A DNA stretch of 64,000 nt from Janthinobacterium lividum. GTDB lineage: Bacteria; Pseudomonadota; Gammaproteobacteria; Burkholderiales; Burkholderiaceae_D. How positions within the stretch are numbered: position 1 is the stretch's first letter; every line of letters starts with the position of its first letter. The translations under genes were made by a program, and so were the position numbers. Positions 44,558-53,596 of this stretch are shown one piece after another. The DNA lies in assembly GCF_011601275.1 (NCBI RefSeq), contig NZ_JAAOLY010000005.1, positions 186,001-250,000 of the forward strand. The letters run 5' to 3'. The notes beneath the pieces were generated by a model that was not told the origin of the DNA, searched no databases, and saw nothing but the letters and a program-made list of their open reading frames with translations.

Positions 44558-44587
44558 GCGCATGCCGGCCCGCAGCGCGGCATGCGC
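44558..44587. terminator. Hairpin between convergent genes
   Basis: A 10-bp perfect stem GCGCATGCCG/CGGCATGCGC with a 10-base loop lies between the solute-binding gene and ypfJ. No T-run on either side. It is a possible bidirectional end point. Confidence 0.4.
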
Positions 44588-44594
44588 GGGTGCT

Positions 44595-45488
44595 CTACAA
44601 CTGGCGTGCCTCGAACGTGTTGCACTGGGCGATCTGGCCGCTCTCGATGCCCTTGCTAAACCAGCGTACGCGCTGATCCGAGGTGCCATGCGTAAACGAG
44701 TCCGGCACGACATGGCCTTGCGACTGGCGTTGCAGCGCATCGTCGCCGATGGCCGTGGCCGCTTTCAGGGCCGCTTCCACGTCGCCCTGTTCGAGGATCT
44801 TGCGGTCGGCGTTCGCGTGATACGCCCATACGCCGGCAAAGCAGTCTGCCTGCAATTCCAGGCGCACGGACATGGCGTTGGCCTGGCGCTCCGAGGCTGT
44901 GCGGCGCGCATTGTCGACCTTCTCGGACAAGCCCATCAGGTTTTGCACGTGGTGGCCCACTTCATGCGCAATCACGTAGGCTTCGGCAAACTCGCCCGAG
45001 ACCTTGAAGCGTTGCTGCATCAAGTTGAAGAAATCGAGGTCCAGATAGACTTTCTGGTCGCCGGGGCAGTAGAAGGGCCCGCTGGCGCTCTGGCCCGTGC
45101 CGCACGCGGTCGGCGTGCTGCCCGAGAACAGGACCAGCTTGGGTTTTACGTAGCTGCCGCCTTCGGCCTTGAACAGGGCGCTCCACGTGTCTTCCGTATC
45201 GGCCAGCACGGTTTTCACGAAGCGGGCCATCTCGTCCGATTCGGGCGGTTGGCGCGCCGGCGCCTGGCTTTGCTGGGTGCTGACCTGGCCGCCACCGCCG
45301 CTGAGCAGGTTCAGCAAGGTCAGGGGATTGACGCCCAGCACATACGAGCCGACGAGGGCGATGACGATGGTGCCGATGCCGATCGAGCGCCCGCCAAAAC
45401 CAAAGCCGCCACCGCCGCCGCCTCCACCGCCGTCTTCGCCACGGCGATCTTCCACATTGTCGCTTTCGCGATTGCCTTCCCATTTCAT
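44595..45488 (-). CDS. ypfJ: Neutral zinc metallopeptidase, YpfJ/KPN_02809 family
   Basis: 297 residues. The N-terminal region is charged with a long glycine run (nine Gly, 20-28), then a single hydrophobic segment (about 38-55). The metallopeptidase core has YVIAHEVGHHVQNLMG (HExxH), LELQADCFAGVWA and the conserved cysteines TACGTGQ/FYCPGDQ. The polyglycine tract is GC-rich in DNA and may be length-variable. Probably anchored, with the catalytic part in the periplasm. Substrate unknown. Confidence 0.88.
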   Translation of the reverse strand: MKWEGNRESDNVEDRRGEDGGGGGGGGGFGFGGRSIGIGTIVIALVGSYVLGVNPLTLLNLLSGGGGQVSTQQSQAPARQPPESDEMARFVKTVLADTEDTWSALFKAEGGSYVKPKLVLFSGSTPTACGTGQSASGPFYCPGDQKVYLDLDFFNLMQQRFKVSGEFAEAYVIAHEVGHHVQNLMGLSEKVDNARRTASERQANAMSVRLELQADCFAGVWAYHANADRKILEQGDVEAALKAATAIGDDALQRQSQGHVVPDSFTHGTSDQRVRWFSKGIESGQIAQCNTFEARQL

Positions 45489-45641
45489 GATATTTACTCC
45501 TGCTGCGATTTGCGATTGATTGGTGACGCCTGAATATGTTTCTTGCGACGAATCTTGTTATTATCGCAGCAAACCGCGCTGCGACAGGGGTGACAATGTT
45601 ACCCTTTGCAACTTTCCACCTACTCCACGACAGGTACACGC

Positions 45642-46535
45642 ATGGCGCTTGCCAACGATACACTCATTTCGCCAACGGCGGTGGTCCAGGCGCAACTGGA
45701 CGCCTACAACGCGCACGACGTGCCGGCCTTGCTAGGTATCTACGCCGATGACGCACAGCAATTCCAGCATCCCGACAGCTTGCTTGCCCAGGGCAGCGCG
45801 CAGATCGGCTCCCGTTTCAGGGCCCGTTTCGCCGCCAGCCGGCCGCGGGCGCAGTTGCTCAACCGCATAGCCTGCGGCAAGCTGGTGATCGACCATGAAA
45901 TCGTCCATGGCGACACGGACGATGGCGTGTCGGCCCAGGAACTGGTGGCGACGTACGAGGTGGAGCAGGGCCGCATCGCGCGCGCCTGGTTCAGCTTTGG
46001 CGCGTTGACGCGCTTGCGCGTGGCGCTGCCGGCCGACGTGCCGGACATGAATGCGCTGATCGCCCGTTCCGGCGTGGCGCTGAGCGCGGGGTTTTATACG
46101 CGGGAACAGGCCGAAGCCGTGACGCGCCATGTGTTCGGCGTCGATACGCAACTCGTTGCCGACCGGACGTATTTCGTGATCGAACGCGACGGCGTCATGC
46201 TGGCCTGCGGCGGCTGGAGCCAGCGCGCAACCCTGTATGGCGCCGACCGCGCCAAGAGCGGGCCTGACCCGCTGCTCGATCCGGCCAGCCAGCCTGGCCG
46301 CATCCGCGCCTTCTTTGTGGAGCCTGCGGCAGCGCGCCAGGGCCTGGGCAGCATGCTGATGCGCCATTGCGAACGCCAGGCGCTGGCCGCCGGTTTTGCC
46401 GCCCTGGAACTGGCCGCCACCTTGCCCGGCGTGCCGCTGTACCTGGCCAGCGGCTTTGCCGTGACGGAAGAGTTTCACCTTGACTTGCCCGATAACATCA
46501 AGCTGCCGCTGGCGCGCATGCACAAGCAGTTGTAA
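45642..46535 (+). CDS. SnoaL-like/GNAT fusion protein
   Basis: A 297-residue two-domain protein. The first 125 residues form a SnoaL/NTF2-like cone (VVQAQLDAYNAHDVPALLGIYADDAQQF, then YEVEQGRIARAWFSFG). The rest is a GNAT acetyltransferase with AFFVEPAAARQGLGSMLMRHCE (acetyl-CoA loop), ALELAATLPGVPLYLASGFAV (strand-helix). ATG at 45642 with AGG before it. A ligand-binding NTF2 domain joined to an acetyltransferase is uncommon. Enzymatic substrate unknown; acts alone in its transcription unit. Confidence 0.78.
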   Translation: MALANDTLISPTAVVQAQLDAYNAHDVPALLGIYADDAQQFQHPDSLLAQGSAQIGSRFRARFAASRPRAQLLNRIACGKLVIDHEIVHGDTDDGVSAQELVATYEVEQGRIARAWFSFGALTRLRVALPADVPDMNALIARSGVALSAGFYTREQAEAVTRHVFGVDTQLVADRTYFVIERDGVMLACGGWSQRATLYGADRAKSGPDPLLDPASQPGRIRAFFVEPAAARQGLGSMLMRHCERQALAAGFAALELAATLPGVPLYLASGFAVTEEFHLDLPDNIKLPLARMHKQL

Positions 46536-46544
46536 AACCATGTT

Positions 46545-47243
46545 TTACCAGGGCAGCGGCGCCTTTTCCCCGTTGGCATGCTCGCCGTAATACAGCGACG
46601 GCAGGAAGCGCGACAGATAGGTAAATTCGCTGTAGCAATGGCGCAGCAAATTCAGGCCCAGCACGTCGGGCACGTCGCGCACGGGATTCAGGCTATTGCG
46701 GCCCAGCAAGAAGCGACTGCGCAGCACGCAGCCCGTAGGCGTGTCGCGCGTCAAATGCAGCATCTCGCCATCGAGCGGGTCGCCCTGCGGGTCCAGTTGC
46801 ACGTGCTCGCCAAAGCCGATGCGCGCGCAGATGGCGGCAGAGAGGGCGCCGCTCTCCTTGGCCTGCCGCAGTTGCGCCGGATCAAATACTTCCTTCGGAT
46901 CATGGAACTTCAGCTTGGCTTTCACGGGCGGTATGTCGCCCAGGGACTCCACGGCCTCAATCGAGGCGCCATAGTAACTTGCTCCCTTTTTCCACGCGCT
47001 GTTCCAGCCGTGATGGGCCACGTGATCGTGCGGATGCCACCACTTGATGTGCTGCGTCGTTTCGAAAAAGGTAAACCACCAGTCCAGCATGCGCCCGCTG
47101 CAGCCGTGCAGTTCCGTGCGCGCCGCCACCAGCAGGCAACCGTCTTCAAGGCGCGTGATGCCCGTTTCCAGGCGCAGCGGGAACGGGTCGAGCAAGTCGC
47201 CCGTGCTGGTGATGCTCCATGGAAATTGAATATGTTGCGTCAT
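46545..47243 (-). CDS. DAPG hydrolase (PhlG) family protein
   Basis: 232 residues. PhlG cleaves a C-C bond of 2,4-diacetylphloroglucinol. Here the family pattern is visible in GRMLDWWFTFFETTQHIKWWHPHDHV (split: GRMLDWWF and KWWHPHDH), with a zinc-type histidine cluster, and HCYSEFTYLSRFLP near the C-terminus. AAGGAGAACGAC precedes the ATG. It diverges from a TetR regulator across a dyad operator, which suggests that a phenolic or polyketide-like compound induces it. Specific substrate not shown. Confidence 0.72.
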   Translation of the reverse strand: MTQHIQFPWSITSTGDLLDPFPLRLETGITRLEDGCLLVAARTELHGCSGRMLDWWFTFFETTQHIKWWHPHDHVAHHGWNSAWKKGASYYGASIEAVESLGDIPPVKAKLKFHDPKEVFDPAQLRQAKESGALSAAICARIGFGEHVQLDPQGDPLDGEMLHLTRDTPTGCVLRSRFLLGRNSLNPVRDVPDVLGLNLLRHCYSEFTYLSRFLPSLYYGEHANGEKAPLPW

Positions 47244-47283
47244 GTCGTTCTCCTTTGTTGGGGTGAGTCGATTATATATTAAA

Positions 47284-47300
47284 GAAACGCATTACGTTTC
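47284..47300. promoter_or_regulatory. TetR-type operator dyad
   Basis: GAAACG-CATTA-CGTTTC, a perfect 6-5-6 palindrome, in the 107-base AT-rich gap between the divergent DAPG-hydrolase-like and TetR genes. It is well placed for autorepression and repression of the neighbour. Confidence 0.6.
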
Positions 47301-47350
47301 CTAAATATATTTCAGTGTAAAATTGTCCATCGATCAAGCTTGGAGTCGGC

Positions 47351-48034
47351 ATGCAGGAAGAAGAGAGCAAGGCTGTGCGTGGACGGGGCCGCCCGGCGCG
47401 CCCGCCCGAGGAAGCGCGCGAGGCGGCAGTGCAGGCGGCCACCTGGCTGCTGTTGCACGAAGGCTATGCGGCCACGACCATGGAAGCGGTGGCGCGCCAC
47501 GCGGGCATGGCCAAGAAGTCGCTGTATCAGTACGCGGCCAACCGCGAAGAACTGGTCGCCCTGGTGGTGCGCGGCTGGACGGACGCCTTTTTACCGGCCA
47601 TGGCGCACGATGCGGCCGGGCCCGGCGAAGTGCTGCCATTACTAAAAGAGATCTTGCAGGCGATGACGGCGCGCGTGCTGACGGCCGACGCCGTGGACCT
47701 GTTCCGCCTGCTGTGCACGGAGTTTCCCGCGCGCGCGGATTTGCTGGCCGTGTATCAGCGCAACGGCATCGAGCGGGGCACGGCTCTGCTGGCCGAGTGG
47801 TTGGGACGCCAGGCCGCGCGCGGCCATCTGGCGTTGCAGGATGGGCACGATGGGCATGAAATGGCCGGCTTGCTGCTGGCCATGGTGATCGCCGAGCCGC
47901 TGCGGCAGATGGCGCTGGGCTTGCTGGCACCCGTGCCGGCCTGGGATGCCGCGCCCCGCATCGATGCGGCGCTGCGATTGCTGGGTGGTCAGTCGTTCAG
48001 CGTGGCTGGTGTTTCAGTGCTTCGCGGTAGCTGA
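47351..48034 (+). CDS. TetR-family transcriptional regulator
   Basis: 227 residues. N-terminal HTH: AREAAVQAATWLLLHEGYAATTMEAVARHAGMAKKSLYQYAANREELVALV, split at HTH MEAVARHAGMAKKSLYQY. The C-terminal ligand domain resembles the AefR-type group (FRLLCTEFPARADLLAVYQRNGIERG). GGAG precedes the ATG. It is divergent from the DAPG hydrolase-like gene and probably controls it through the dyad at 47284-47300. Its 3' end overlaps the convergent AlkD-like gene by 38 bases. Confidence 0.85.
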   Translation: MQEEESKAVRGRGRPARPPEEAREAAVQAATWLLLHEGYAATTMEAVARHAGMAKKSLYQYAANREELVALVVRGWTDAFLPAMAHDAAGPGEVLPLLKEILQAMTARVLTADAVDLFRLLCTEFPARADLLAVYQRNGIERGTALLAEWLGRQAARGHLALQDGHDGHEMAGLLLAMVIAEPLRQMALGLLAPVPAWDAAPRIDAALRLLGGQSFSVAGVSVLRGS

Positions 48035-48677
48035 GGGGAGAGAGCCGCTGGCGGTGCTCCGTGGCAAAATCCAGCACGGCTGCCGGTGCATGACGCGCGT
48101 AATCGCGCAAGGCCCAGCCGATGGCCTTGCGGATGAAAAACGCGTCTTCGTGGGCCAGCATCAGCGCCGCGTCAAATAGCCAGCCGGCATCCGTGCTGGT
48201 GCGCCAGCCCAGCTGGTGCAGCATGGCGATGCGGCGCAGCCAGAAGTCTTGGTGGCGCAGCGCGCCATCCATGTGCGCGTGGCCGTTGCCGCCGCGCTGG
48301 CGCTCCGCCTGCAACACGTCGCCGACGATGCCCGTCATGCCGTCGACGCTGTCCCACCACGCCCGCTGGCGCGCCAGGCCGAGCAGGGTGGGGATGTGCC
48401 CGATGTGCAACTGGCGCCAGTGCAGGGCCAGCATGTCGAGCGCCACGTGCTGGTATTCACGCTCCGGCTGCTGCCACAGCAGCTGCGCGTGTTCCAGCAA
48501 GGTCGCGGCATCAATGCCCTTCAGGCCCGCCAGCAAGCCCCTGGCGGCCAGCCGCCGCTGCGGCGCTGCCACGCCCAGGAAAACGAACTGGTCGCGCATA
48601 TAGGCCTGCATGGGCGCCGCACGGCCCGGGTCGGCAACCGCTTCGAGTGCGGCTCTTAATTCTTCATGCAGATTCAT
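47997..48677 (-). CDS. DNA alkylation repair protein, AlkD-like
   Basis: HEAT-repeat DNA glycosylase family, 226 residues, that excises alkylated bases without flipping them. Motifs are MQAYMRDQFVFLGVAAPQRR, WWDSVDGMTGIVGDVL (catalytic Trp-Trp-Asp region), FWLRRIAMLHQLGWR and DAFFIRKAIGWALRDYARH. The start at 48677 has GGAG five bases before it. The 3' end overlaps the convergent tetR gene by 38 bases. Confidence 0.85.
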   Translation of the reverse strand: MNLHEELRAALEAVADPGRAAPMQAYMRDQFVFLGVAAPQRRLAARGLLAGLKGIDAATLLEHAQLLWQQPEREYQHVALDMLALHWRQLHIGHIPTLLGLARQRAWWDSVDGMTGIVGDVLQAERQRGGNGHAHMDGALRHQDFWLRRIAMLHQLGWRTSTDAGWLFDAALMLAHEDAFFIRKAIGWALRDYARHAPAAVLDFATEHRQRLSPLSYREALKHQPR

Positions 48678-48691
48678 GGCATCTCCAGGCA

Positions 48692-48720
48692 TAAAAAAAG
48701 CGCTCCGTAGAGCGCCTTTT
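48692..48720 (-). terminator. Terminator of the first parvulin gene
   Basis: GCGCTC-CGTA-GAGCGC followed on the minus strand by seven T. It starts 15 bases past the stop at 48735 and also faces the AlkD-like start. Confidence 0.85.
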
Positions 48721-48734
48721 CATCTTCGTCCGTA

Positions 48735-49511
48735 TTACTGGATCTTTGCCTTCTTCATCAACTCGTCGCGGTAGGCGGCCAGTTTCTTCTGTTGCAGCGA
48801 CTCGGCCACTTGGCCCTTGACTTCTTCCAGCGCCGGCAGTTTCGTCGGACGGGTTTCTTCCAGCTTGATCACGTGGAAGCCGAATTGCGACTGCACCGGC
48901 GTTTGCGTGACCTGGCCTGGTTTCAGGGCAACCATGGCGTCGGAGAATGGCTTCACGTACGAAGCCGGGCTAGCCCAGTCCAGGTCGCCGCCATTGGCTG
49001 CGGAACCGTCTTTCGATACTTTCGCCAGTTCTTCGAACTTGGCGCCGCCTTTCAGCTTGGCGATGATGTCTTTCGCTTCGGCTTCGGTGGCGACCAGGAT
49101 GTGGCGTGCATGGTATTCCTTGTCGCCCGCTTGCGCCTTGAACTTGTCGTACTCGGCCTTGATTTCAGCGTCCTTGACGGGGTTCTTCTTGACGTAGTCG
49201 GCCAGCAGGGCGTTGATGATGATGCTTTGACGGGCATTGTCGATCTGCGACTTGACTTCCGGACGCGTGCCGTAGCCTTGCTTGTCGGCTTCCTGGATCA
49301 GCACTTCGCGGCCGATCAGGTCTTTCTTGATGGCTTCGCGCAATTGCGGCGAATCAGCTTGCTTGCCTTGGGCGACGACTTGCTTGACGACCTGGTCGAC
49401 GCGCGACGATGGGATGGCCTTGCCATTCACGGTGGCGACGTTTTGCGCGAACGCAGGGATCGCTACGACGGCGACCAGGGCTAAGATCAGGCGGGCTGGC
49501 TTCAAAATCAT
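48735..49511 (-). CDS. Periplasmic peptidyl-prolyl isomerase (parvulin), copy A
   Basis: 258 residues. Signal peptide 1-22 (IPAFAQ). The SurA-like N-terminal chaperone region includes VATVNGKAIPSSRVDQVVKQV. The parvulin domain runs from about 132 to 224: EYHARHILVATEAEAKDIIAKLKGGAKFEELA, GGDLDWASPASYVKPFSDAM and TQTPVQSQFGFHVIKLEE. AGGA lies six bases before the ATG at 49511; an ATG two codons upstream is too close. It is the downstream member of a tandem pair and has its own terminator. Confidence 0.9.
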   Translation of the reverse strand: MILKPARLILALVAVVAIPAFAQNVATVNGKAIPSSRVDQVVKQVVAQGKQADSPQLREAIKKDLIGREVLIQEADKQGYGTRPEVKSQIDNARQSIIINALLADYVKKNPVKDAEIKAEYDKFKAQAGDKEYHARHILVATEAEAKDIIAKLKGGAKFEELAKVSKDGSAANGGDLDWASPASYVKPFSDAMVALKPGQVTQTPVQSQFGFHVIKLEETRPTKLPALEEVKGQVAESLQQKKLAAYRDELMKKAKIQ

Positions 49512-49622
49512 GTTCATTCCTAATAAATATACTAAAAATCGATATACGCGACTGTCGCGCAGTGCGCATTCAGGCGCAGAATACACGACCGGCGCCGAAA
49601 AGGGCGCCGGGGAGGTCAGTTC

Positions 49623-50402
49623 TTACTGAACTTTCGCTTTTTTGATCATTTCTTCCTGATACGCTTGCAGTTTCTTTTGCTGCAGCGCTTCGGCGATCTG
49701 TGGCTTGACTTCTTCCAGGGTCGGCAGTTTTGCCGCGCGGGTGTCGTCCAGCTTGATCACGTGGAAACCGTTAGGCGTTTGCACCGGGGTGTCGGTGACC
49801 TGGCCTTTTTGCAGTTTCACGAAGGCGTCCGAGAACACTTTCGGGAACGACGATGGGGCTGCCCAGTCCAGGTCGCCGCCATTGTCGGCCGAGCCGGTAT
49901 CTTTCGATTGCTTGGCCAGATCTTCGAACTTGGCGCCGCCTTTCAGCTTGGCGATGATGTCTTTCGCTTCCGCTTCGGTGCCGACCAGGATGTGGCGCAC
50001 GTGGTATTCCTTGTCGCCGGTCTGGGCCACGAACTTGTCGTATTCGGCCTTGATTTCAGCATCGTTGACGGGGTTCTTTTTCAGGTAGTCGCCGACCAGG
50101 GCGTTGATGACGATGGCCTGGCGTGCGTTCTCGATTTGCTGCTTGACTGCTGCATCTTTACCGAAACCTTTGTTTTCCGCTTCTTGCATCAGCACTTCAC
50201 GGCCGATCAAGTCTTTCTTGATCATTTCGCGCAGTTGCGGCGAATCCGGTTGCTGGCCTTGGGCGACGACTTGCTTGACGACTGCATCAACGCGCGACGA
50301 TGGGATAGGCTTGCCATTAACAACGGCAACATTTTGCGCAAAAACAGGTACCGCGACAACGGCGAGTAGTGCGATCAGCAAGCGGGCTGGCTTAAAAGTC
50401 AT
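49623..50402 (-). CDS. Periplasmic peptidyl-prolyl isomerase (parvulin), copy B
   Basis: 259 residues and clearly paralogous to copy A along the entire length: signal peptide (VPVFAQ), VNGKPIPSSRVDAVVKQVVAQ, EYHVRHILVGTEAEAKDIIAKL, GGDLDWAAPSSFPKVFSDAF and NGFHVIKLDDTR. The two differ mostly in the helical N-terminal part and around QTPNGF/SQFGF. Only 111 bases separate them; the pair looks like a local duplication. Substrate preferences may differ; outer-membrane protein folding is the expected role. Confidence 0.9.
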   Translation of the reverse strand: MTFKPARLLIALLAVVAVPVFAQNVAVVNGKPIPSSRVDAVVKQVVAQGQQPDSPQLREMIKKDLIGREVLMQEAENKGFGKDAAVKQQIENARQAIVINALVGDYLKKNPVNDAEIKAEYDKFVAQTGDKEYHVRHILVGTEAEAKDIIAKLKGGAKFEDLAKQSKDTGSADNGGDLDWAAPSSFPKVFSDAFVKLQKGQVTDTPVQTPNGFHVIKLDDTRAAKLPTLEEVKPQIAEALQQKKLQAYQEEMIKKAKVQ

Positions 50403-50486
50403 TATTAAATCCTGTTAGGGAAAGTTTCGTAAAAAACGCATGGAAAGAAATTGATAACATGGCTCGGGTACGCCAAAACGCCATCC

Positions 50487-50774
50487 TTACACTACTTCGG
50501 ATGGCGCCAAGGCCACAATCGCCAATGCATGTATCTCATTATGCATCATATCGTGCACGGAATCATACACCAGTCGATGGCGCATGACGAGCCTGAGCCC
50601 CTCAAATTGACTAGAAATTATGCGTAGATTGTAATGGCCTCCGCCCGAGGCGGCGCCCGCATGGCCCCGGTGGCGCGCCGAGTCATCTTCCAGCACGCAT
50701 TCCAGAGGGGAAAGTGCCGTTTCCAGGCGGGTACGAATGCGCTCCATGCGCGTTGCCGTGTCGTTCGTCATCAT
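50487..50774 (-). CDS. bolA: BolA family protein
   Basis: 95 residues. BolA partners with monothiol glutaredoxins and affects cell shape and iron-sulfur traffic. Recognised by MERIRTRLETALSPLECVLEDDSARHRGHAG, GGGHYNLRIISSQFEGL, RHRLVYDSVHDMM and HNEIHALAIVALAP, including the conserved GGGHY and HRLVY blocks (quoted in parts). The start ATG overlaps the yciB stop (ATGATGA), AAGGAAG is 4-5 bases before it, so translation is coupled to yciB. Confidence 0.93.
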   Translation of the reverse strand: MMTNDTATRMERIRTRLETALSPLECVLEDDSARHRGHAGAASGGGHYNLRIISSQFEGLRLVMRHRLVYDSVHDMMHNEIHALAIVALAPSEVV

Positions 50775-51400
50775 GCGTCTTCCTTGATATGTTTGGCCAG
50801 GAACAGGGTTTGCGCCACGATAAAGGCAAAGAAGATGCCCGTCGCGCCAAACGCCTTGAAGCTGACCCAGGCGGCCATGTCGCCCTTGTACAGCACGAAG
50901 GCCACGAACAGGTTCAGTGCGCCGATGGCGCCAAAGAAGATGATCCATGCGGCCAGCAACTGGTTCCAGACGGCATCGGGCAATTGCACTTGCGCTTCCA
51001 TGGTCTTGCGAATCAGGTTTTTCTTGAAGCCCACGTGGGCGATCAGCAGGGCCAGGCCGGACAGCCAGTAGATCAGGGTCGGCTTCCATTTCAGGAAGAA
51101 ATCGTCATGCAGGTAGATGCTGGCGCCGCCGAACACGACAAAGATGAACAGCGACAACCACAGCATGCCGTCCACCTTGCGTCCGCGCAGCAGCAGATAG
51201 CTGACCTGGCAGGCGGTGGCGATGATGCCGACGAGGGTGGCAAGTATCCACGGCGCCTGGTCGGCCTTGATCAGGCCGCCTGACACGAAGCCGGACAAAT
51301 ATTGCTGCACGAAATCGTGCGTGGCCGCTTCATACATGCCGCCCAGTTTGAAGGCGGCGAAGAAGGCGATCAGGGGGAATAGGTCGAATAGAAATTTCAT
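50771..51400 (-). CDS. yciB: Inner-membrane-spanning septation protein A
   Basis: 209 residues, five helices. The N-terminal MKFLFDLFPLIAFFAAF is the family signature, as is KPTLIYWLSGLALLIAH and LPDAVWNQLLAAWIIFFGAIGALNLFVAF (shown in parts). YciB links cell envelope and division in enterics. In an operon with bolA. Confidence 0.93.
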   Translation of the reverse strand: MKFLFDLFPLIAFFAAFKLGGMYEAATHDFVQQYLSGFVSGGLIKADQAPWILATLVGIIATACQVSYLLLRGRKVDGMLWLSLFIFVVFGGASIYLHDDFFLKWKPTLIYWLSGLALLIAHVGFKKNLIRKTMEAQVQLPDAVWNQLLAAWIIFFGAIGALNLFVAFVLYKGDMAAWVSFKAFGATGIFFAFIVAQTLFLAKHIKEDA

Positions 51401-51480
51401 GGCGAGACTTTACACGGGTCTTGTTACATTCATCTTAGGAATGGCTTAGGAGCAAGATGCCCGCCCGCCATTCCAGTGTC

Positions 51481-51882
51481 TCACGGCTGTGGATCGAAGC
51501 GCAACGAAGCCGAATTGATGCAATAGCGCAAGCCGGTCGGCGGCGGGCCGTCCGGGAAGACGTGGCCCAGGTGGGCGTCGCAAACGGCGCAGACGATTTC
51601 CGTGCGCACCATGCCGTGGCTGCGGTCGACGATTTCCGTCACGTTGGCCGGGTCGAGGGCCTGGAAATAGCTGGGCCAGCCGCAGCCGGAGTCGAACTTG
51701 GTGTCCGAGGCGAACAGGGGCGTGTTGCAGCAGACGCAGGTGTAGACGCCGTGTTCATGGTGGTCCCAGAACTTGCCCGTGAAGGCCCGTTCCGTGGCCG
51801 CATGGCGCGTGACTTCGTATTGCATCGAATCGAGCATGGCGCGCCATTCGGCGTCGGTTTTCTTGACTTTATTCGTGGTCAT
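51481..51882 (-). CDS. msrB: Peptide-methionine (R)-S-oxide reductase
   Basis: 133 residues. Reduces methionine-R-sulfoxide in proteins. Zinc cysteines in YTCVCCN and [15 protein letters not shown]; catalytic Cys121 in [26 protein letters not shown] is the substrate-binding block. No signal peptide, cytoplasmic. It lies nine bases downstream of selO on the same strand; both act on oxidative-stress pathways. Confidence 0.95.
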   Translation of the reverse strand: MTTNKVKKTDAEWRAMLDSMQYEVTRHAATERAFTGKFWDHHEHGVYTCVCCNTPLFASDTKFDSGCGWPSYFQALDPANVTEIVDRSHGMVRTEIVCAVCDAHLGHVFPDGPPPTGLRYCINSASLRFDPQP

Positions 51883-51891
51883 AATGACTCC

Positions 51892-53466
51892 TCAGGATGA
51901 GCAACTGACTTCAAGGTGGCTGGCCCAGTCGGGCGGCAGGGCCGCATAGTGCTGGTGTTCTGGCTGTTCGTCAAATGGCTTTTGCAAAACTTCCAGCAAT
52001 CTCGCCACTTCCGTGTAGTCCTGCTGCTGGGCTTTTTCGATGGCCACTTGCGCCAGGTAGTTGCGCAGCACGTATTTCGGGTTGACCAGGTTCATCGCCG
52101 CTTGCCGCTCGGCATCGACGCTGTGCTCCTGCCGCAGGCGCGCGCGGTATTGTGCCGCCCACGTATCGAACGCGGGGCGGTCGATGAACATGTCGCGCAG
52201 CACGGTGTCGTGCTCAGGGGCGTCTACTTGCAGTGTCGCCAGGGCGCGGAAGAAGTTGGTGAAATCCACGTGATTGGCTTGCATCAGCGCAAACATGCTG
52301 TCGAACAGCACCGTGTCTTCGGCTTGCACTTCGCGCAAGCCGAGCTTGGCGCGCAGCAAGGCATTCATCTTCTCCGCAAAGGCGCTCTGGTAGCTGTCCA
52401 GCGCCGCCTGCGCCAATTCCACTTCGCCGATCAACGGCAGCAGCGCCTGGCCCAGCGCATAGCAGTTCCAGTGGCCCACCTGCGGCTGATTGGCGTAGGA
52501 ATAGCGGCCCTGCTGGTCCGTATGGTTGCAGATGTGCTCGGCGTCAAACGCTTCCATGAAGCCGAAGGGGCCGTAATCGAGCGTCAGGCCCAGGATCGAC
52601 ATATTGTCCGTATTCATGACGCCATGCATGAAACCCACGGCTTGCCACTGCGCAATCATGTGCGCCGTGCGCACGCAGACTTCGGCCAGCAAGGCTTGAT
52701 ATGGATTTGATGCAGCGCGCAAGTGGGGGTAGAAGCCGTCGATGACGTAGTCGGCGAGGATTTTCAGCTCGTCCGGCTGCTTGCGGTAAAACCAGTGTTC
52801 AAACGAGCCGAAGCGCACGAAAGTGGGTGCCATGCGCGTGACGACGGCGGCCGTCTCGACGGTTTCGCGCATGATGCCTTGCTGCGAACCCATGATGGAC
52901 AGCGCGCGCGACGTGGGAATGCCCAGCGCCGCCATGGCTTCCGAGCACAGGAATTCGCGGATGGACGAACGCAGCACGGCGCGACCGTCGCCCATGCGCG
53001 AATACGGCGTGGCGCCGGCGCCTTTCAATTGCAGTTCCATCGGGCCGTGTTCGGTGGCGATATCGCCCAGCAGGATGGCGCGGCCGTCACCCAGCTGGCC
53101 GGCCCAGACGCCGAACTGGTGGCCCGAATACACGGCCGACAGGGGCAGCGAGCGCTCGGCAACCGCATTGCCGCTCAGCAACGCCACGTAATCGGGCTCG
53201 GCCAGGCGCGCCGCATCGAGGCCGATCAGGGCTGCGGCTGGCGCGCTGGCGGCCACGAAGTACGGGGCGGGCAGGGGCGTGGGCATCAAGCGCGTATAGA
53301 ACGCGGGCGGCAAGGCCGCAAAGGCGTTATCCAGTGGTAAGGTATGAGCGGTGATGGCAATTCCAGTCAGTAAGATGGACCGGCAAGGTGCGCCAGCCTG
53401 GAATGCGATTTTACCGCACAGCGCCAAGGCGCGTGGCGGGCGCGCTGACAGGTGTTTGCATAGCAA
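51892..53466 (-). CDS. selO: Protein adenylyltransferase SelO (YdiU)
   Basis: Pseudokinase fold that transfers AMP to protein hydroxyls and responds to oxidative stress. Family blocks: [49 protein letters not shown] (in parts), [34 protein letters not shown] and [14 protein letters not shown]. The coordinates give the longest reading (TTG at 53466). The conserved family N-terminus begins near [17 protein letters not shown] (about residue 43), where no ATG, GTG or TTG is available; the only nearby candidate is ATT at 53361. The true start is therefore uncertain. msrB follows directly. Confidence 0.88.
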   Translation of the reverse strand: MLCKHLSARPPRALALCGKIAFQAGAPCRSILLTGIAITAHTLPLDNAFAALPPAFYTRLMPTPLPAPYFVAASAPAAALIGLDAARLAEPDYVALLSGNAVAERSLPLSAVYSGHQFGVWAGQLGDGRAILLGDIATEHGPMELQLKGAGATPYSRMGDGRAVLRSSIREFLCSEAMAALGIPTSRALSIMGSQQGIMRETVETAAVVTRMAPTFVRFGSFEHWFYRKQPDELKILADYVIDGFYPHLRAASNPYQALLAEVCVRTAHMIAQWQAVGFMHGVMNTDNMSILGLTLDYGPFGFMEAFDAEHICNHTDQQGRYSYANQPQVGHWNCYALGQALLPLIGEVELAQAALDSYQSAFAEKMNALLRAKLGLREVQAEDTVLFDSMFALMQANHVDFTNFFRALATLQVDAPEHDTVLRDMFIDRPAFDTWAAQYRARLRQEHSVDAERQAAMNLVNPKYVLRNYLAQVAIEKAQQQDYTEVARLLEVLQKPFDEQPEHQHYAALPPDWASHLEVSCSS

Positions 53467-53596
53467 GAAACGGAATCGAAAATTCCATGCTGCATCGCAA
53501 TATCGAAATGCGTTGACGATTTCCGCACGACCGTACGAAACTAGGGAAAGTCTTTAAATTCCAACAATAACCGAGTATCCACTTTCAGGAGACACG

